Shown: positions 18,230 through 27,643 of the stretch, piece by piece
Layout: each line of letters opens with the position of its first letter
Position numbering within the stretch: the first letter of the stretch is position 1
Origin: Stieleria tagensis
Lineage (GTDB): Bacteria; Planctomycetota; Planctomycetia; Pirellulales; Pirellulaceae
Length of the DNA: 64,000 nt
Assembly: GCF_024129865.1 (NCBI RefSeq)
Contig: NZ_JAMYFE010000073.1
Coordinates: 1-64,000, forward strand
Direction: 5' to 3'
Program-made: the position numbers and the translations under genes
Notes under the pieces: model-generated
Database searches by the model: none
What the model was told of the DNA's origin: nothing
What the model saw: only the letters and a program-made list of their open reading frames with translations

Positions 18230-18327
18230 GACATGCCGTGTCGGCACTGAAATTGATTCTCTCGCGCACAACGCCGTGGTAGTCACTTTCGCACCAATCG
18301 TTCGTCTTCCCCAACCCTGTTAAACCG

Positions 18328-19347
18328 ATGCCATCCGATCCCGCAATCCCTCCCGGCCAACCGATCGTCACGGTGCTTGGTTCGGTCAACATGGACCTGG
18401 TGATTCGTTGCCAGCGTTTGCCGGCGCCGGGGCAAACGGTGATGGCGCGTTCGATGATCGAAGTCCCCGGCGGAAAGGGGGCCAACCAAGCGGTTGCGGC
18501 GGTTCGCAGCGGTGGCAACGTACGGATGATTGGGCGCGTCGGCGATGACGGTTTTGCTCCCAAATTGATGCAGACATTAATCGACGAATCAGTTGATTGT
18601 CGGCGGTTGCTGGTGTCGGCAAACTGCGAATCCGGGCTGGCCCTGGTCGGTGTCGAAGACAGCGGAGAGAACTCCATCATCATTGTTCCCGGCGCCAATG
18701 CACGGGTCACCGCCCAAGATGTCCTTGAATCGAACGAATTGATCCAAACCAGCGCGGTGCTGATGGCTCAATTGGAAACGCCGACGGAGGCCGTGATTGC
18801 TGGGATTCGAATCGCTCGACAAGCGGGTGTAAAAGTGATGCTGGACCCGGCACCAGCCAGCGAGGTTTTGCCGCGTGAGCTGTTTGATGTGGATTTGATT
18901 TGCCCCAATGAAACGGAAGCCACCACGATCGTCGGCGGAACATTGGAAACAATCGATGACGCCGTCGTGGTTGCCAAAAAACTTCATGCCTTGGGACCCC
19001 GTGCGGTCGCGATCACCCTCGGTGCACGCGGCACGCTGCTCTATAATGGCAGCACCAGCGAATTGATCGAATCCATTCCCATCAAATGCGTCGACACCAC
19101 GGCGGCCGGTGATGCCTTTGCCGGCGCGCTGGCGGTGCGCTGGGCGGAGACTGGCGACCTGGTGCAATCGATTCGCTGGGCCAATGTCGCCGGCGCCCTA
19201 GCAACCTCCAGTTTAGGGGCCCAACCCAGCCTGCCGACTCGCTCCCAAATCGATACCGCCATGGGCGTGAGCCCATGGGTGACCTCAAGCGATAGGCCGG
19301 AGGCCGACACAACCTCTGCCGGTGGCGTCAGCCACCGGAAAGAGTGA
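18328..19347 (+). CDS. rbsK: Ribokinase (PfkB family)
   Basis: Phosphorylates ribose (or a related sugar) with ATP. PfkB signatures are complete: LGSVNMDLV near the start, PGGKGANQAVAA at about residues 47-58, and the C-terminal VDTTAAGDAFAGALA at about 254-268 carrying the catalytic Asp. ATG at 18328. At 339 residues it is about 30 longer than typical ribokinases. The extra C-terminal part (MGVSPWVTSSDRPEADTT and onward) is encoded by a palindromic repeat that overlaps the gene's 3' end, so the tail is probably not functional. First gene of the ribose-type operon, after the LacI-like regulator. Confidence 0.93.
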   Translation: MPSDPAIPPGQPIVTVLGSVNMDLVIRCQRLPAPGQTVMARSMIEVPGGKGANQAVAAVRSGGNVRMIGRVGDDGFAPKLMQTLIDESVDCRRLLVSANCESGLALVGVEDSGENSIIIVPGANARVTAQDVLESNELIQTSAVLMAQLETPTEAVIAGIRIARQAGVKVMLDPAPASEVLPRELFDVDLICPNETEATTIVGGTLETIDDAVVVAKKLHALGPRAVAITLGARGTLLYNGSTSELIESIPIKCVDTTAAGDAFAGALAVRWAETGDLVQSIRWANVAGALATSSLGAQPSLPTRSQIDTAMGVSPWVTSSDRPEADTTSAGGVSHRKE

Positions 19348-19502
19348 CAATGAGATCGCAAGCCCCGGAGGGGCGACACAGATGGACAACTGTGTCGCCC
19401 CCTCCGGGGCTTGGCGGGTTCGTTAACCAACCCCTTTGGTGCCAAAGTAGATGGCATTGGACTGACGCCACCGGCAATTCATGTGTCGGCCTCCGGCCTG
19501 GA
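19259..19502. repeat. Nested palindromic element overlapping the rbsK 3' end
   Basis: Several hairpins nest within each other. The outer arms AGGCCGGAGGCCGACACA (19292-19309) and its exact reverse complement (19484-19501) flank GCCGGTGGCGTCA and TGACGCCACCGGC arms. In the centre AAGCCCCGGAGGGGCGACAC plus AG (19360-19381) pairs with 19390-19412 around an 8-nt loop with one bulge. A separate hairpin CCATGGGC-gtga-GCCCATGG sits at about 19260-19279 inside rbsK. It fills the gap between rbsK and the binding-protein gene. Confidence 0.8.
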
Positions 19503-19594
19503 GGGGCCAATTCGACTGACCCCCTTTCCGTGGCCACTTGCGTCCGGTCCCTGCCCGTTCCTCCCGCTTCCGTTCCCTCCACGATAGGCTCACC

Positions 19595-20557
19595 ATGCGC
19601 AGCGCCTGGTTTTCAATTGCTCTGTTAGTTTTGTTCGTTGGCTGTTCGTCCAAGTCGTCGACCGCGCCGACCGGTGGCGATCAAGACGCTTCCCCGGCGC
19701 GTCCCAAAGTCGCTCTGATTATGAAATCGTTGGCGAACGAATTTTTTTCTACGATGGCCGACGGCGCCAAGACGCATCAAAGCGAGCATGCCGATCAATA
19801 CGATCTGGTGGTCAATGGGATCAAGGACGAGCGTGATTTGAGTCGTCAAGTTGCGTTGGTCGACGAGATGGTTGCCGCCGGGGTGAGTGCCATTGTGATC
19901 GCCCCGGCCGATTCCAAAGCCCTGGTGCCGGCACTGCGAAAGGCCAAGGAAAAGGGGGTGGTGGTCGTCAACATCGACAATCGACTGGATCGTGACGTGA
20001 TGGAATCCGAATCGGTTCAGATCCCATTTGTCGGTCCCGACAACCGGGCCGGCGCCCAGAAGGTCGGCGACTTCCTGGCGACTCGGCTACAGAAAGGCGA
20101 CAAAGTGGCGGTGTTGGAAGGCATTCGGACTTCGTTCAATGCCCAACAACGTCACGCAGGTTTTTTGGCGGCGATGAAGCAAGCCGGTGTGGAGGTGGTG
20201 TCCAGCCAGAGTGCCCAATGGGAAATGAGTCAAGCCAATACGATCGCCGCATCGATGTTGAGCGAACATCCGGAAATCAAAGCCATCCTGGCGGCCAACG
20301 ATTCAATGGCGCTGGGGGCCATTGCCGCGGTCAAGTCTGCCGGGCGCGCCGATGACGTGTTGATCGTCGGTTTCGACAATATCTCTGCCGTCCAATCAGC
20401 CATCCGCGACGGCAAAGTATTGGCGACTGCGGATCAATATGGTGGCAAGCTAGCGGTGTTCGGAATCGAAACGGCGCTGCAACTGGTCAATGATCAATCG
20501 GCTGCGGCCGACGACGTCGAAACGCCTGTCGACCTTGTGACCGCTGAAACCCTGTGA
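19595..20557 (+). CDS. rbsB: Sugar ABC transporter substrate-binding lipoprotein (RbsB-like)
   Basis: Periplasmic-binding-protein-fold sugar receptor. The N-terminus MRSAWFSIALLVLFVGCSS has a lipobox with Cys17, so it should be a membrane-anchored lipoprotein. The mature part has the two-lobed RbsB pattern: KVALIMKSLANEFFSTM, VNGIKDERDLSRQVALVDEM, PADSKALVPALRKA and ILAANDSMALGAIAA. 320 residues. ATG at 19595; the open frame runs 57 nt further upstream without a signal peptide. Overlaps the ATPase gene by 4 nt (GTGA). Confidence 0.9.
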   Translation: MRSAWFSIALLVLFVGCSSKSSTAPTGGDQDASPARPKVALIMKSLANEFFSTMADGAKTHQSEHADQYDLVVNGIKDERDLSRQVALVDEMVAAGVSAIVIAPADSKALVPALRKAKEKGVVVVNIDNRLDRDVMESESVQIPFVGPDNRAGAQKVGDFLATRLQKGDKVAVLEGIRTSFNAQQRHAGFLAAMKQAGVEVVSSQSAQWEMSQANTIAASMLSEHPEIKAILAANDSMALGAIAAVKSAGRADDVLIVGFDNISAVQSAIRDGKVLATADQYGGKLAVFGIETALQLVNDQSAAADDVETPVDLVTAETL

Positions 20558-22077
20558 GTGAATTGTTAGCGGTCACCGGGATGACCAAACGCTACGGCAG
20601 CGTCACGGTGCTGCGCGATGTGGCGTTTGATCTGAAAGCCGGTGAAATTCATGCGCTGTTGGGTGCCAATGGCGCCGGCAAAAGCACCCTTTGCAAGATG
20701 GTCGCCGGCCTGACCGATGTCAGCGGCGGACAGATGCAACTTGGCGGCGAACCCTACGCGCCTGCCGATAAACCGTCTGCCGAAACGGCGGGCGTCCAGA
20801 TCGTGCAACAGGAATTGAACCTGATTCCGACCTTGAATGTCGCCGAAAACCTATTGCTGACTCGATTGCCGTCGCGCTTCGGGATCGTCCAGCACGGGGA
20901 CTTGCACCGCCGCGCCCGAGCGGCACTCGATCGATTGGGATTGTCGGATATCCAGACGCATACCCAGGTCGGCCGGTTAGGTGTTGGCCGGCAACAGATG
21001 GTCGAAATCGCAACGGCATTGGATCGCCAGTGCCGTGTCTTGATTTTGGACGAACCGACCGCAGCACTTAGCGGTAGTGAAACCGAGCGGCTGTTCGAGC
21101 AACTGTTTCGATTGCGAGAACAGGGCGTCGGCATGATCTACATTTCGCACCGCTTGGACGAAGTCAAACGGATTGCCGACCGAACCACGGTGCTGCGCGA
21201 CGGCAAATGGGTTTGCACCCAACCGACTCGGGAAATTTCGACCGACGACATGGTGGATCTAATGAGTGGTGGTGGGACCGGCATGGCCACAAAAACCGCC
21301 AGCGCCAGATGCCTCGGCCCAGCCGACGCGCCGGTATTGTCCGTCGATTCGTTGACCTGTGGCATCGTCCAAGATGTCTCGTTTGCGGTCCGAGCGGGTG
21401 AGACGTTTGGGATCACGGGATTGGTCGGATCCGGCCGCACCGAACTACTGCGAGCCATTTTCGGTGCTGATCCAGCCGATTCCGGCAGCGTCACCGTTGG
21501 CAACCGCGACGCAACACGGTTTTCGCACCCGGCTGATGCAGTCGTCGGTGGACTGGCGATGGTGACCGAGGACCGCAAGCAAAACGGATTGCTATTGGAC
21601 CAATCGATTCGCAGCAACACCGCGATCAATTCACTCGCACCATTCTTTTCCCGCTGCGGAGTCGTCTTGCAACAGCGAGAGCGAACGGCCGCGCAGTCGA
21701 TGTGCGAGCAGATGGACACTCGCTGTACCGGCATCGAGCAAATCGTCGGCACACTCAGCGGCGGCAACCAACAAAAGGTGGTGGTCGCAAAATGGTTGAC
21801 CCGTGGCGCAGATGTGTTTTTGTTCGACGAACCCACACGTGGGATCGACGTCGCAGCGCGGCGCCGGATTTATGAAATGATCGATGCGCTGGCGTCCCAG
21901 GGCAAAGGCATTGTGATCGTCAGCAGCGATCTTGAAGAACTGTTTGAAACCTGTGACCGCATCGCCGTTTTATCAGCCGGGCGATTGGTCCGTACGTTTG
22001 ATCGGTCCGGTTGGTCCGAAGACGCCATTTTGCAAGCCAGCTTTGAAGCCCACCGCAGCGACGCGGCGAGAACATGA
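20554..22077 (+). CDS. rbsA: Sugar ABC transporter ATP-binding protein, two ATPase domains (RbsA-like)
   Basis: A 507-residue duplicated ATPase that powers sugar import. The first domain has Walker A GANGAGKST (about residues 37-45) and Walker B VLILDEPTAALSG. The second, degenerate as usual in RbsA/XylG, has GLVGSGRTE (about 288) as its Walker-A-like loop, the signature LSGGNQQK (about 401) and LFDEPTRGIDV. GTG start overlapping the rbsB stop by 4 nt, and an ATGA overlap with the permease gene, indicating tight translational coupling. Confidence 0.93.
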   Translation: MSELLAVTGMTKRYGSVTVLRDVAFDLKAGEIHALLGANGAGKSTLCKMVAGLTDVSGGQMQLGGEPYAPADKPSAETAGVQIVQQELNLIPTLNVAENLLLTRLPSRFGIVQHGDLHRRARAALDRLGLSDIQTHTQVGRLGVGRQQMVEIATALDRQCRVLILDEPTAALSGSETERLFEQLFRLREQGVGMIYISHRLDEVKRIADRTTVLRDGKWVCTQPTREISTDDMVDLMSGGGTGMATKTASARCLGPADAPVLSVDSLTCGIVQDVSFAVRAGETFGITGLVGSGRTELLRAIFGADPADSGSVTVGNRDATRFSHPADAVVGGLAMVTEDRKQNGLLLDQSIRSNTAINSLAPFFSRCGVVLQQRERTAAQSMCEQMDTRCTGIEQIVGTLSGGNQQKVVVAKWLTRGADVFLFDEPTRGIDVAARRRIYEMIDALASQGKGIVIVSSDLEELFETCDRIAVLSAGRLVRTFDRSGWSEDAILQASFEAHRSDAART

Positions 22078-23030
22078 AACACCAATTGACGCAATCTGTT
22101 TTACAGTACGCCGGACTCCTGGGAGTGCTGTTGCTATTGATCGCCGTGTTTTCATTGAGCAGTGAAAACTTTTTCCAGATGCAGACGCTGGTCACGATCG
22201 CCAATTCCAATCCCGATCTGATCTTTGTGTCGGTCGGGATGACGATGGTGTTGATCGTTGGCGGAATCGATCTGTCGGTCGGTTCGGTGCTCGCGCTCGG
22301 TTCGGCGGTCCTGGGCGTGTTGATGGTCCACTATGAATGGGGATTGTTGGCGGCCCTGCCGGTCTGTCTTTTGGCGACCGGATTGTGCGGATTGTTCAAC
22401 GGCATGGTCTCGGTTTGGTTTTCGATCCCCTCGTTCATCGTCACACTGGGGATGTTGGAAATGGCTCGCGGCGGATCAAAGGTCCTGACCGATTCCCAAT
22501 CGTTGTACATCGGTCGTTCGATCGAAGGATTCGGGGAACCGTTGCAGTCGATTTCGCTCTCACCCGCATTCCTAGTCGCTGTTGGCAGCGTCATCGTCGG
22601 CCAATTTTTGCTGACGAAAACGGTGTTTGGACGTTATCTGGTGGCCATCGGTACCAACGCCGAAGCGGTGCGGATGAGTGGAATCCGTACGGCGCCGATC
22701 ACCGTGGCCGCGTTTGTCATTAGTGGCGTGCTGGTCGGGATGGCGGCGCTTGCGCAAACCAGTCGACTCTCCACAGCCGATCCCAATGCGGCGATCGGAT
22801 TGGAACTCGCAGCCATCGCGGCCTGTGTGATCGGTGGCACCAGTTTGATGGGCGGTCGCGGCAGCGTGATCGCATCGTTTATCGGCGTGTTGATCATCGC
22901 CGTCCTGCAATCCGGACTCGCTCAACTGGGCGTCGAAGACGCGACCAAACAATTGATCACCGGCGCCGTCATCATCCTAGCCGTCCTTTTAGACGCCCTC
23001 CGCAGTCGGTTCGGAAAATCAGACGCGTAG
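22074..23030 (+). CDS. rbsC: Sugar ABC transporter permease (RbsC-like)
   Basis: A 318-residue inner-membrane permease of the BPD_transp_2 family with about nine hydrophobic segments. The family motifs VGGIDLSVGSVLALGSAVLG near residue 63 and the late AACVIGGTSLMGGRGSV loop are present. Last gene of the uptake operon; no RbsD mutarotase gene is present. Ribose is the likely substrate by homology and by the linked ribokinase, but xylose-, galactose- or inositol-type sugars cannot be excluded from sequence alone. Confidence 0.92.
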   Translation: MKHQLTQSVLQYAGLLGVLLLLIAVFSLSSENFFQMQTLVTIANSNPDLIFVSVGMTMVLIVGGIDLSVGSVLALGSAVLGVLMVHYEWGLLAALPVCLLATGLCGLFNGMVSVWFSIPSFIVTLGMLEMARGGSKVLTDSQSLYIGRSIEGFGEPLQSISLSPAFLVAVGSVIVGQFLLTKTVFGRYLVAIGTNAEAVRMSGIRTAPITVAAFVISGVLVGMAALAQTSRLSTADPNAAIGLELAAIAACVIGGTSLMGGRGSVIASFIGVLIIAVLQSGLAQLGVEDATKQLITGAVIILAVLLDALRSRFGKSDA

Positions 23031-23043
23031 ATGGGTAGGAGTA

Positions 23044-23224
23044 TGAGTGACAGAAAAATAGGGGGCAGAAAAATAGGTGTGGGTTACGTCCGCTGATTGC
23101 TTCATCGACTTTCTCGATCGAATTGGGTCAACGTCGCCCCACATCGCATCACCTTCCATACACTCCGATCTCAGCACTGAAATTTTTCTGCCACTTATTT
23201 TTCTGCCACTTATTTTTCTGTCAC
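23044..23224. repeat. Inverted and tandem GACAGAAAAATA repeats
   Basis: The left side has GTGACAGAAAAATAGG then GGCAGAAAAATAGG (23044-23073). The right side has three direct 15-bp units of ATTTTTCTGCCACTT starting at 23182, 23197 and 23212, the last changed to ATTTTTCTGTCACCC. The two sides are inverted relative to each other. The element lies between the convergent ends of rbsC and the UvrA-like gene and may serve as a bidirectional terminator. Confidence 0.7.
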
Positions 23225-23247
23225 CCTCTTTCCCAACCAATCACTCT

Positions 23248-26175
23248 TCACTCTCCCCGACCCATTTCCGCCGCCAGCACCTGCCCCGTTTTACTCTCCG
23301 CTGTCTCAGCGAGTTGTTTGGGGGTGCCGATCGCGACGATGTTTCCGCCTTCGGCACCGGCACCGGGACCGAGATCGATCAGGTGGTCGGCGGACAGCAT
23401 TAGCAGTGGATTGTGTTCGACGACCAACAGCGAGTGGCCATCGGCGATCAAGGCGTCAAAGCAGTCGACCAATCGAATCAGGTCGTCAAAGTGCAATCCC
23501 GTGGTGGGTTCATCCATCACGAACAGCGTGCGTTTGCGTTTGGCCCCTGCCAAGAAAGCGGCCAGTTTCAGACGCTGGCCTTCACCGCTGGAAAGCGTCG
23601 TCGCGGATTGGCCCAGCGCGATGTAGCCCAGTCCGACATCGATCATTCGTTTCAGTCTGGCTTGGACTTTGGTCGACCCGCGGAAAAAATCGTAGGCAGC
23701 ATTGGCGCTCATAGCCAGCACTTCGGCCATGTTTCGATCGCGGTAGCGGACTTTCAAAATATCGTCCCGGTACCGTGATCCCCGGCACTGCGGACACTGC
23801 ATCGAAACGTCCGCCAGGAACTGCATGTCGATCTGCAACACCCCCGCGCCTTCGCATTCCGGGCATTGGCCTTTGTCACTATTGAACGTGAAGTGGCTGG
23901 CCGTCAAACCGCGCGCCCGCGCCTCCACACTTTCTGCGAACACCTTGCGAATGGCGTCAAACGCTTTGATATAGGTCACCGGGCAACTGCGCGGCGAACG
24001 ACTGATCGGTGACTGGTCCACCAACGCACAGTCTTGGATTTGCCCCAGACCGGTTAGCGATCGATAGGGAAGCGGGCTGGCGGCTTGGCCCAGTTTCTGT
24101 GCCTTGATCGCTTCGAACAGCGTGTCCTGAACCAGCGAGCTTTTTCCGCTGCCCGAGATCCCGGTCACCACGCATAGCACGCCCAGCGGAATGTCGACAT
24201 CGACGTTCTGTAAATTGTTGCCGGTGGCACCGCTGAGTGTGATCTTGCCCTGCGGCGAGCGGGGTTGGTGGTGCCGCAGCGTTTGCCCGCGACGCCCCGA
24301 CAGGTATTGCCCGGTCAAACTTTCGGCGTTTTTTAGCATTTGCTTGGGCGTGCCTTGGAACACAATTTCGCCGCCCCCGGCACCTGCCCCCGGTCCGATC
24401 TCCACGACTCGGTCCGCCGTCTCGATCATCGTTTCGTTGTGTTCGACAACGATCACGGTGTTTCCGCGGTCGCGCAACGAGCGGATCGACTGAGCCAATT
24501 GTGCCACGTCGGTTGGATGCAGTCCCGCCGTGGGTTCGTCCAACACATACAGCATGTTGACCAGGCTGCCGCCGAGCGCGCCGGTCAAGGCCACCCGCTG
24601 GGTCTCGCCACCGGACAGGGTTCTGAGTGGGCGGTTGAGTTGCAGATAGCCCAGTCCGACCGACTGCAGGTAACCGATTCGGTCGTCGACTTGGCGCAGT
24701 GGTTCGTTGGCAATCTGGCGAGTTCGTTGATCCAGCGGTGCGTCACGGAAAAACTGTGCCACTTGCCGTGCCGGCATCTGCAAAACGTCTGCGATCGAGT
24801 GACCCGCGATTTGATAGGCCAGCGCGGTCGGTTTGAACCGTTTGCCCTGGCAGGCATCACAGGTGCGATAGCTTCGATAGCGTGACGTAAAGACGCGGAT
24901 GTGCATCTTGTACTTCTTGCGTTCCAGCCACGCGAAAAAACCATCGAGTCCGCCGAAGTCACGTTCCGGCACGCCGCGCTGAATCAACCGCAGGTGTTTC
25001 TTTTTCAGTTTGGAAAACGGCACGTCGGTCGGCAGGTCGTAGTCCGCCGCCAACGCTAACAACTCCTCCAATTCGTGCGCATACGACGGCGTGTTCCAAG
25101 GTGCGATGGCGCCTTGGGCCAATGTCAGGGTTTTGTCGGGCACCACCAAATCCATGTCGACGTCGACCAGTTCACCAAAGCCTTCGCAGGTTTCACAGGC
25201 GCCCAGCGGATTGTTGAAATTGAACAGTCGCGGCACCGGGTCGGGGAAATCCAGGTCACAGCGGTCGCAGCGGCGCTGGTCGCTGATCAATCGCCGCAGC
25301 CAGCTACCGCCGTCGATCTGCACGCGATGCCCCTGGTGCAGGTCGGCCTGCTGTTGGTTGTCGGCGGACGATTCGCCCGTCGCCGCCGGATCGATCTCGG
25401 TCAGCACAACGGCTTTGCCATGCCCCTCGCCCATCGCCGTCTCCAGCGACTCGGTTAGCCGAGACAATTCCGTTGACGGTCCGATGCGGTCGACGATCAC
25501 CACGCACTCGATTCCCTTGCGACCGATTTTCTTGGCCAGCGCAGCGCGGTCGGCATCGGACAGGTGAAACGATTGTTCGCCGACCACCAGTCGCAGGTAG
25601 CCTTCCTGTTGCAGCCCCATCAAGATTTCGCTGCCCGCGGCGCGATCGGGCAACCAGACTGGGAATCCGATCATCGCCCGCTTTTGGATCAGCGCCAGTT
25701 CATCCGCGATCACGGCGGGGTCGTCGGCAACCACCGGTTGTCCACATTGCGTGCACAGCAGCGTGGCGCATTTGGAAAACAGCAATCGCAAGTGGTCCGC
25801 GATCTCCGTCGTCGTGCCGACGGTGCTGCGGTTTGTTTTCGATCCGCCGGCACGCGTGACCGCGACCGCCGGTGGGATGCCGTCGATCGAGTCGCAATCG
25901 GGTTTGTCCAAACGCTGCAGAAATTGTCTTGTGTAGGCCGAGAAGCTCTCGATGTAACATCGCTGGCCTTCGGCATACAGCGTGTCGAGCGCCAGCGAAC
26001 TCTTGCCGCTGCCGGAAAGCCCACAAAAGGCGATCAGTTTGCCGCGCGGCAGATCCAAGTCGACATTTTGTAGATTGTGGACTCGGCAACCGCGAATCGA
26101 AATGTTGGCGGTCGAAGACGGAGCGGAGGGGGACAAGCGGCAGATCTCAACATCAGAAAGAAAGCAATCAAGCAT
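23248..26175 (-). CDS. UvrA-family excinuclease ATPase (paralogue type)
   Basis: A 975-residue ABC-type DNA repair ATPase. It has Walker A GLSGSGKSS (about residues 52-60), zinc motif CDRC...CETC, signature LSGGETQR (about 515), a second Walker A GISGSGKSS (about 671), second zinc module CPEC...CPQC and signature LSSGEGQR (about 859). The N-terminal stretch YIESFSAYTRQFLQRLDKPD and the SKTNRSTVGTTTEI loop follow UvrA, but the UvrB-binding/insertion region (about 140-270) is unlike canonical UvrA, so it may be a UvrA paralogue rather than the housekeeping protein. I moved the start to M26175; the open frame beyond it runs through REP and array sequence. No uvrB or uvrC nearby. Confidence 0.88.
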   Translation of the reverse strand: MLDCFLSDVEICRLSPSAPSSTANISIRGCRVHNLQNVDLDLPRGKLIAFCGLSGSGKSSLALDTLYAEGQRCYIESFSAYTRQFLQRLDKPDCDSIDGIPPAVAVTRAGGSKTNRSTVGTTTEIADHLRLLFSKCATLLCTQCGQPVVADDPAVIADELALIQKRAMIGFPVWLPDRAAGSEILMGLQQEGYLRLVVGEQSFHLSDADRAALAKKIGRKGIECVVIVDRIGPSTELSRLTESLETAMGEGHGKAVVLTEIDPAATGESSADNQQQADLHQGHRVQIDGGSWLRRLISDQRRCDRCDLDFPDPVPRLFNFNNPLGACETCEGFGELVDVDMDLVVPDKTLTLAQGAIAPWNTPSYAHELEELLALAADYDLPTDVPFSKLKKKHLRLIQRGVPERDFGGLDGFFAWLERKKYKMHIRVFTSRYRSYRTCDACQGKRFKPTALAYQIAGHSIADVLQMPARQVAQFFRDAPLDQRTRQIANEPLRQVDDRIGYLQSVGLGYLQLNRPLRTLSGGETQRVALTGALGGSLVNMLYVLDEPTAGLHPTDVAQLAQSIRSLRDRGNTVIVVEHNETMIETADRVVEIGPGAGAGGGEIVFQGTPKQMLKNAESLTGQYLSGRRGQTLRHHQPRSPQGKITLSGATGNNLQNVDVDIPLGVLCVVTGISGSGKSSLVQDTLFEAIKAQKLGQAASPLPYRSLTGLGQIQDCALVDQSPISRSPRSCPVTYIKAFDAIRKVFAESVEARARGLTASHFTFNSDKGQCPECEGAGVLQIDMQFLADVSMQCPQCRGSRYRDDILKVRYRDRNMAEVLAMSANAAYDFFRGSTKVQARLKRMIDVGLGYIALGQSATTLSSGEGQRLKLAAFLAGAKRKRTLFVMDEPTTGLHFDDLIRLVDCFDALIADGHSLLVVEHNPLLMLSADHLIDLGPGAGAEGGNIVAIGTPKQLAETAESKTGQVLAAEMGRGE

Positions 26176-26206
26176 AATCCAGCACCCAATCCTATCGCCA
26201 GTCACC

Positions 26207-26230
26207 GTTGGTGTGGAGGATTCATCCGAC
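26207..26230 (+). repeat. REP copy at the edge of the tandem array
   Basis: One forward REP with a single change (GGATTCATCC instead of GGATTTATCC), immediately before the 14-unit array and 32 nt upstream of the uvrA-like start codon. Confidence 0.85.
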
Positions 26231-26238
26231 CCGGGCCG

Positions 26239-27400
26239 GTCGGAACCCTGGCGGGATCCGCTACGGGGCGCTCCGATCGTAGCTGGACCGGCCACGGTTC
26301 AGATTTCCTGTGATCTCGCGGGCGGTCGGAACCCTCGGCGGGATCCGCTACGGGGCGCTCCGATCGTAGCTGGACCGGCCACGGTTCAGATCTCCTGTGA
26401 TCTCACGGGCGGTCGGAACCCTGGCGGGATCCGCTACGGGGACGCTCCGATCGTAGCTGGACCGGCCACGGTTCAGATCTCCTGTGCACTCGCGGCCAGT
26501 CGGAACCCTCGGCGGGATCCGCTACGGAGGCGCTCTGATCGTAGCTGGACCGTCCACGGTTCAGATCTCCTGTGCACTCGCGAGCAGTCGGAACCCTGGC
26601 GGGATCCGCTACGGGGCGCTTTGATCGTAGCTGGACCGGCCACGGTTCAGATCTCTTGTGATCTCGCGAGCGGTCGGAACCCTCGGCGGGATCCGCTACG
26701 GGGGCGCTCTGATCGTAGCTGGACCGGCCACGGTTCGGATCTCCTGTGCACTCGCGGGCGGTCGGAACCCTGGCGGGATCCGCTACGGGGCGCTCTGATC
26801 GTAGCTGGACCGGCCACGGTTCAGATCTCCTGTGATCTTCGGCCAGTCGGAACCCTGGCGGGATCCGCTACGGGGGCGCTCTGATCGTAGCTGGACCGGC
26901 CACGGTTCAGATCTCCTGTGATCTCGCGAGCGGTCGGAACCCTGGCGGGATCCGCTACGGGACGCTCTGATCGTAGCTGGACCGGCCACGGTTCAGATCT
27001 CCTGTGATCTTCGGCCGGTCGGAACTCTGGCGGGATCCGATACGGGGGCGCTCCGATCGTAGCTGGACCGGCCACGGTTCAGATCTTCTGTGATCTCGCC
27101 GGCGGTCGGAACCCTGGCGGGATCCGCTACGGGGACGCTCCGATCGTAGCTGGACCGGCCACGGTTCAGATCTCCTATGATCTCGTGAGCGGTCGGAACC
27201 CTGGCGGGATCCGCTACGGGGCGCTTTGATCGTAGCTGGACCGGCCACGGTTCAGATCTCCTGTGATCTTCGGCCAGTCGGAACCCTGGCGGGATCCGCT
27301 ACGGGGCGCTCTGATCGTAGCTGGACCGGCCACGGTTCAGATCTCTTGTGCACTCGCCGGCGGTCGGAACCCTCGGCGGGATCCGCTACGGGGGCGCTCA
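26239..27400. repeat. Tandem array 1: 14 units of about 85-88 bp
   Basis: Units begin with GTCGGAACCCTGG at 26239, 26325, 26412, 26499, 26587, 26673, 26761, 26846, 26933, 27018, 27105, 27192, 27277 and 27363 (the last partial). Each unit holds an imperfect hairpin whose 23-nt arms begin GAACCCTGGCGGG and end CCGGCCACGGTTC (18 of 23 pairs). The loop is about 13 nt, and a spacer of about 27 nt resembles AGATCTCCTGTGATCTCGCG. Spacing is not fixed and unit identity is high, so no protein is encoded. It fills the divergent gap between the uvrA-like gene and pilB. Confidence 0.95.
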
Positions 27401-27417
27401 GTCCGATTCATTTTGCG

Positions 27418-27475
27418 GGTCGGGTAAATTCTCCACACCAACCTCCAGCCGGTCCGGTGAATCCTCCACACCTGC
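27418..27475 (-). repeat. Two degenerate REP copies after array 1
   Basis: Reverse-oriented, diverged REPs at 27418-27442 (GGTCGGGTAAATTCTCCACA) and 27451-27475 (GGTCCGGTGAATCCTCCACA). With the forward copy at 26207 they bracket the array. Confidence 0.7.
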
Positions 27476-27643
27476 GTCTGTGACGGCTGAATTCTCGCAA
27501 GACGCTGGAAGTTTTGCTTGTCGATGACCGAAATCGGTTAACGGATGGTATCCTGTTGGATGAGCCGGATAGATAAATGAATCGGATTCATCCCCCGCTC
27601 CCTAGTCAATCGTTCGAGTCCCCCCGTCATCAAAGGCGTGTTC

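Noticed and set aside
26176-26295. N-terminal 40 residues of the longest UvrA-like frame
   Set aside because: Encoded by REP and array sequence and not part of the UvrA family; the start was moved to 26175.
26239-27400. Array 1 (and array 2) as CRISPR or as repeat-protein genes
   Set aside because: Units lack unique spacers, unit length varies by 1-3 bp so no frame is kept, and no cas genes are present.
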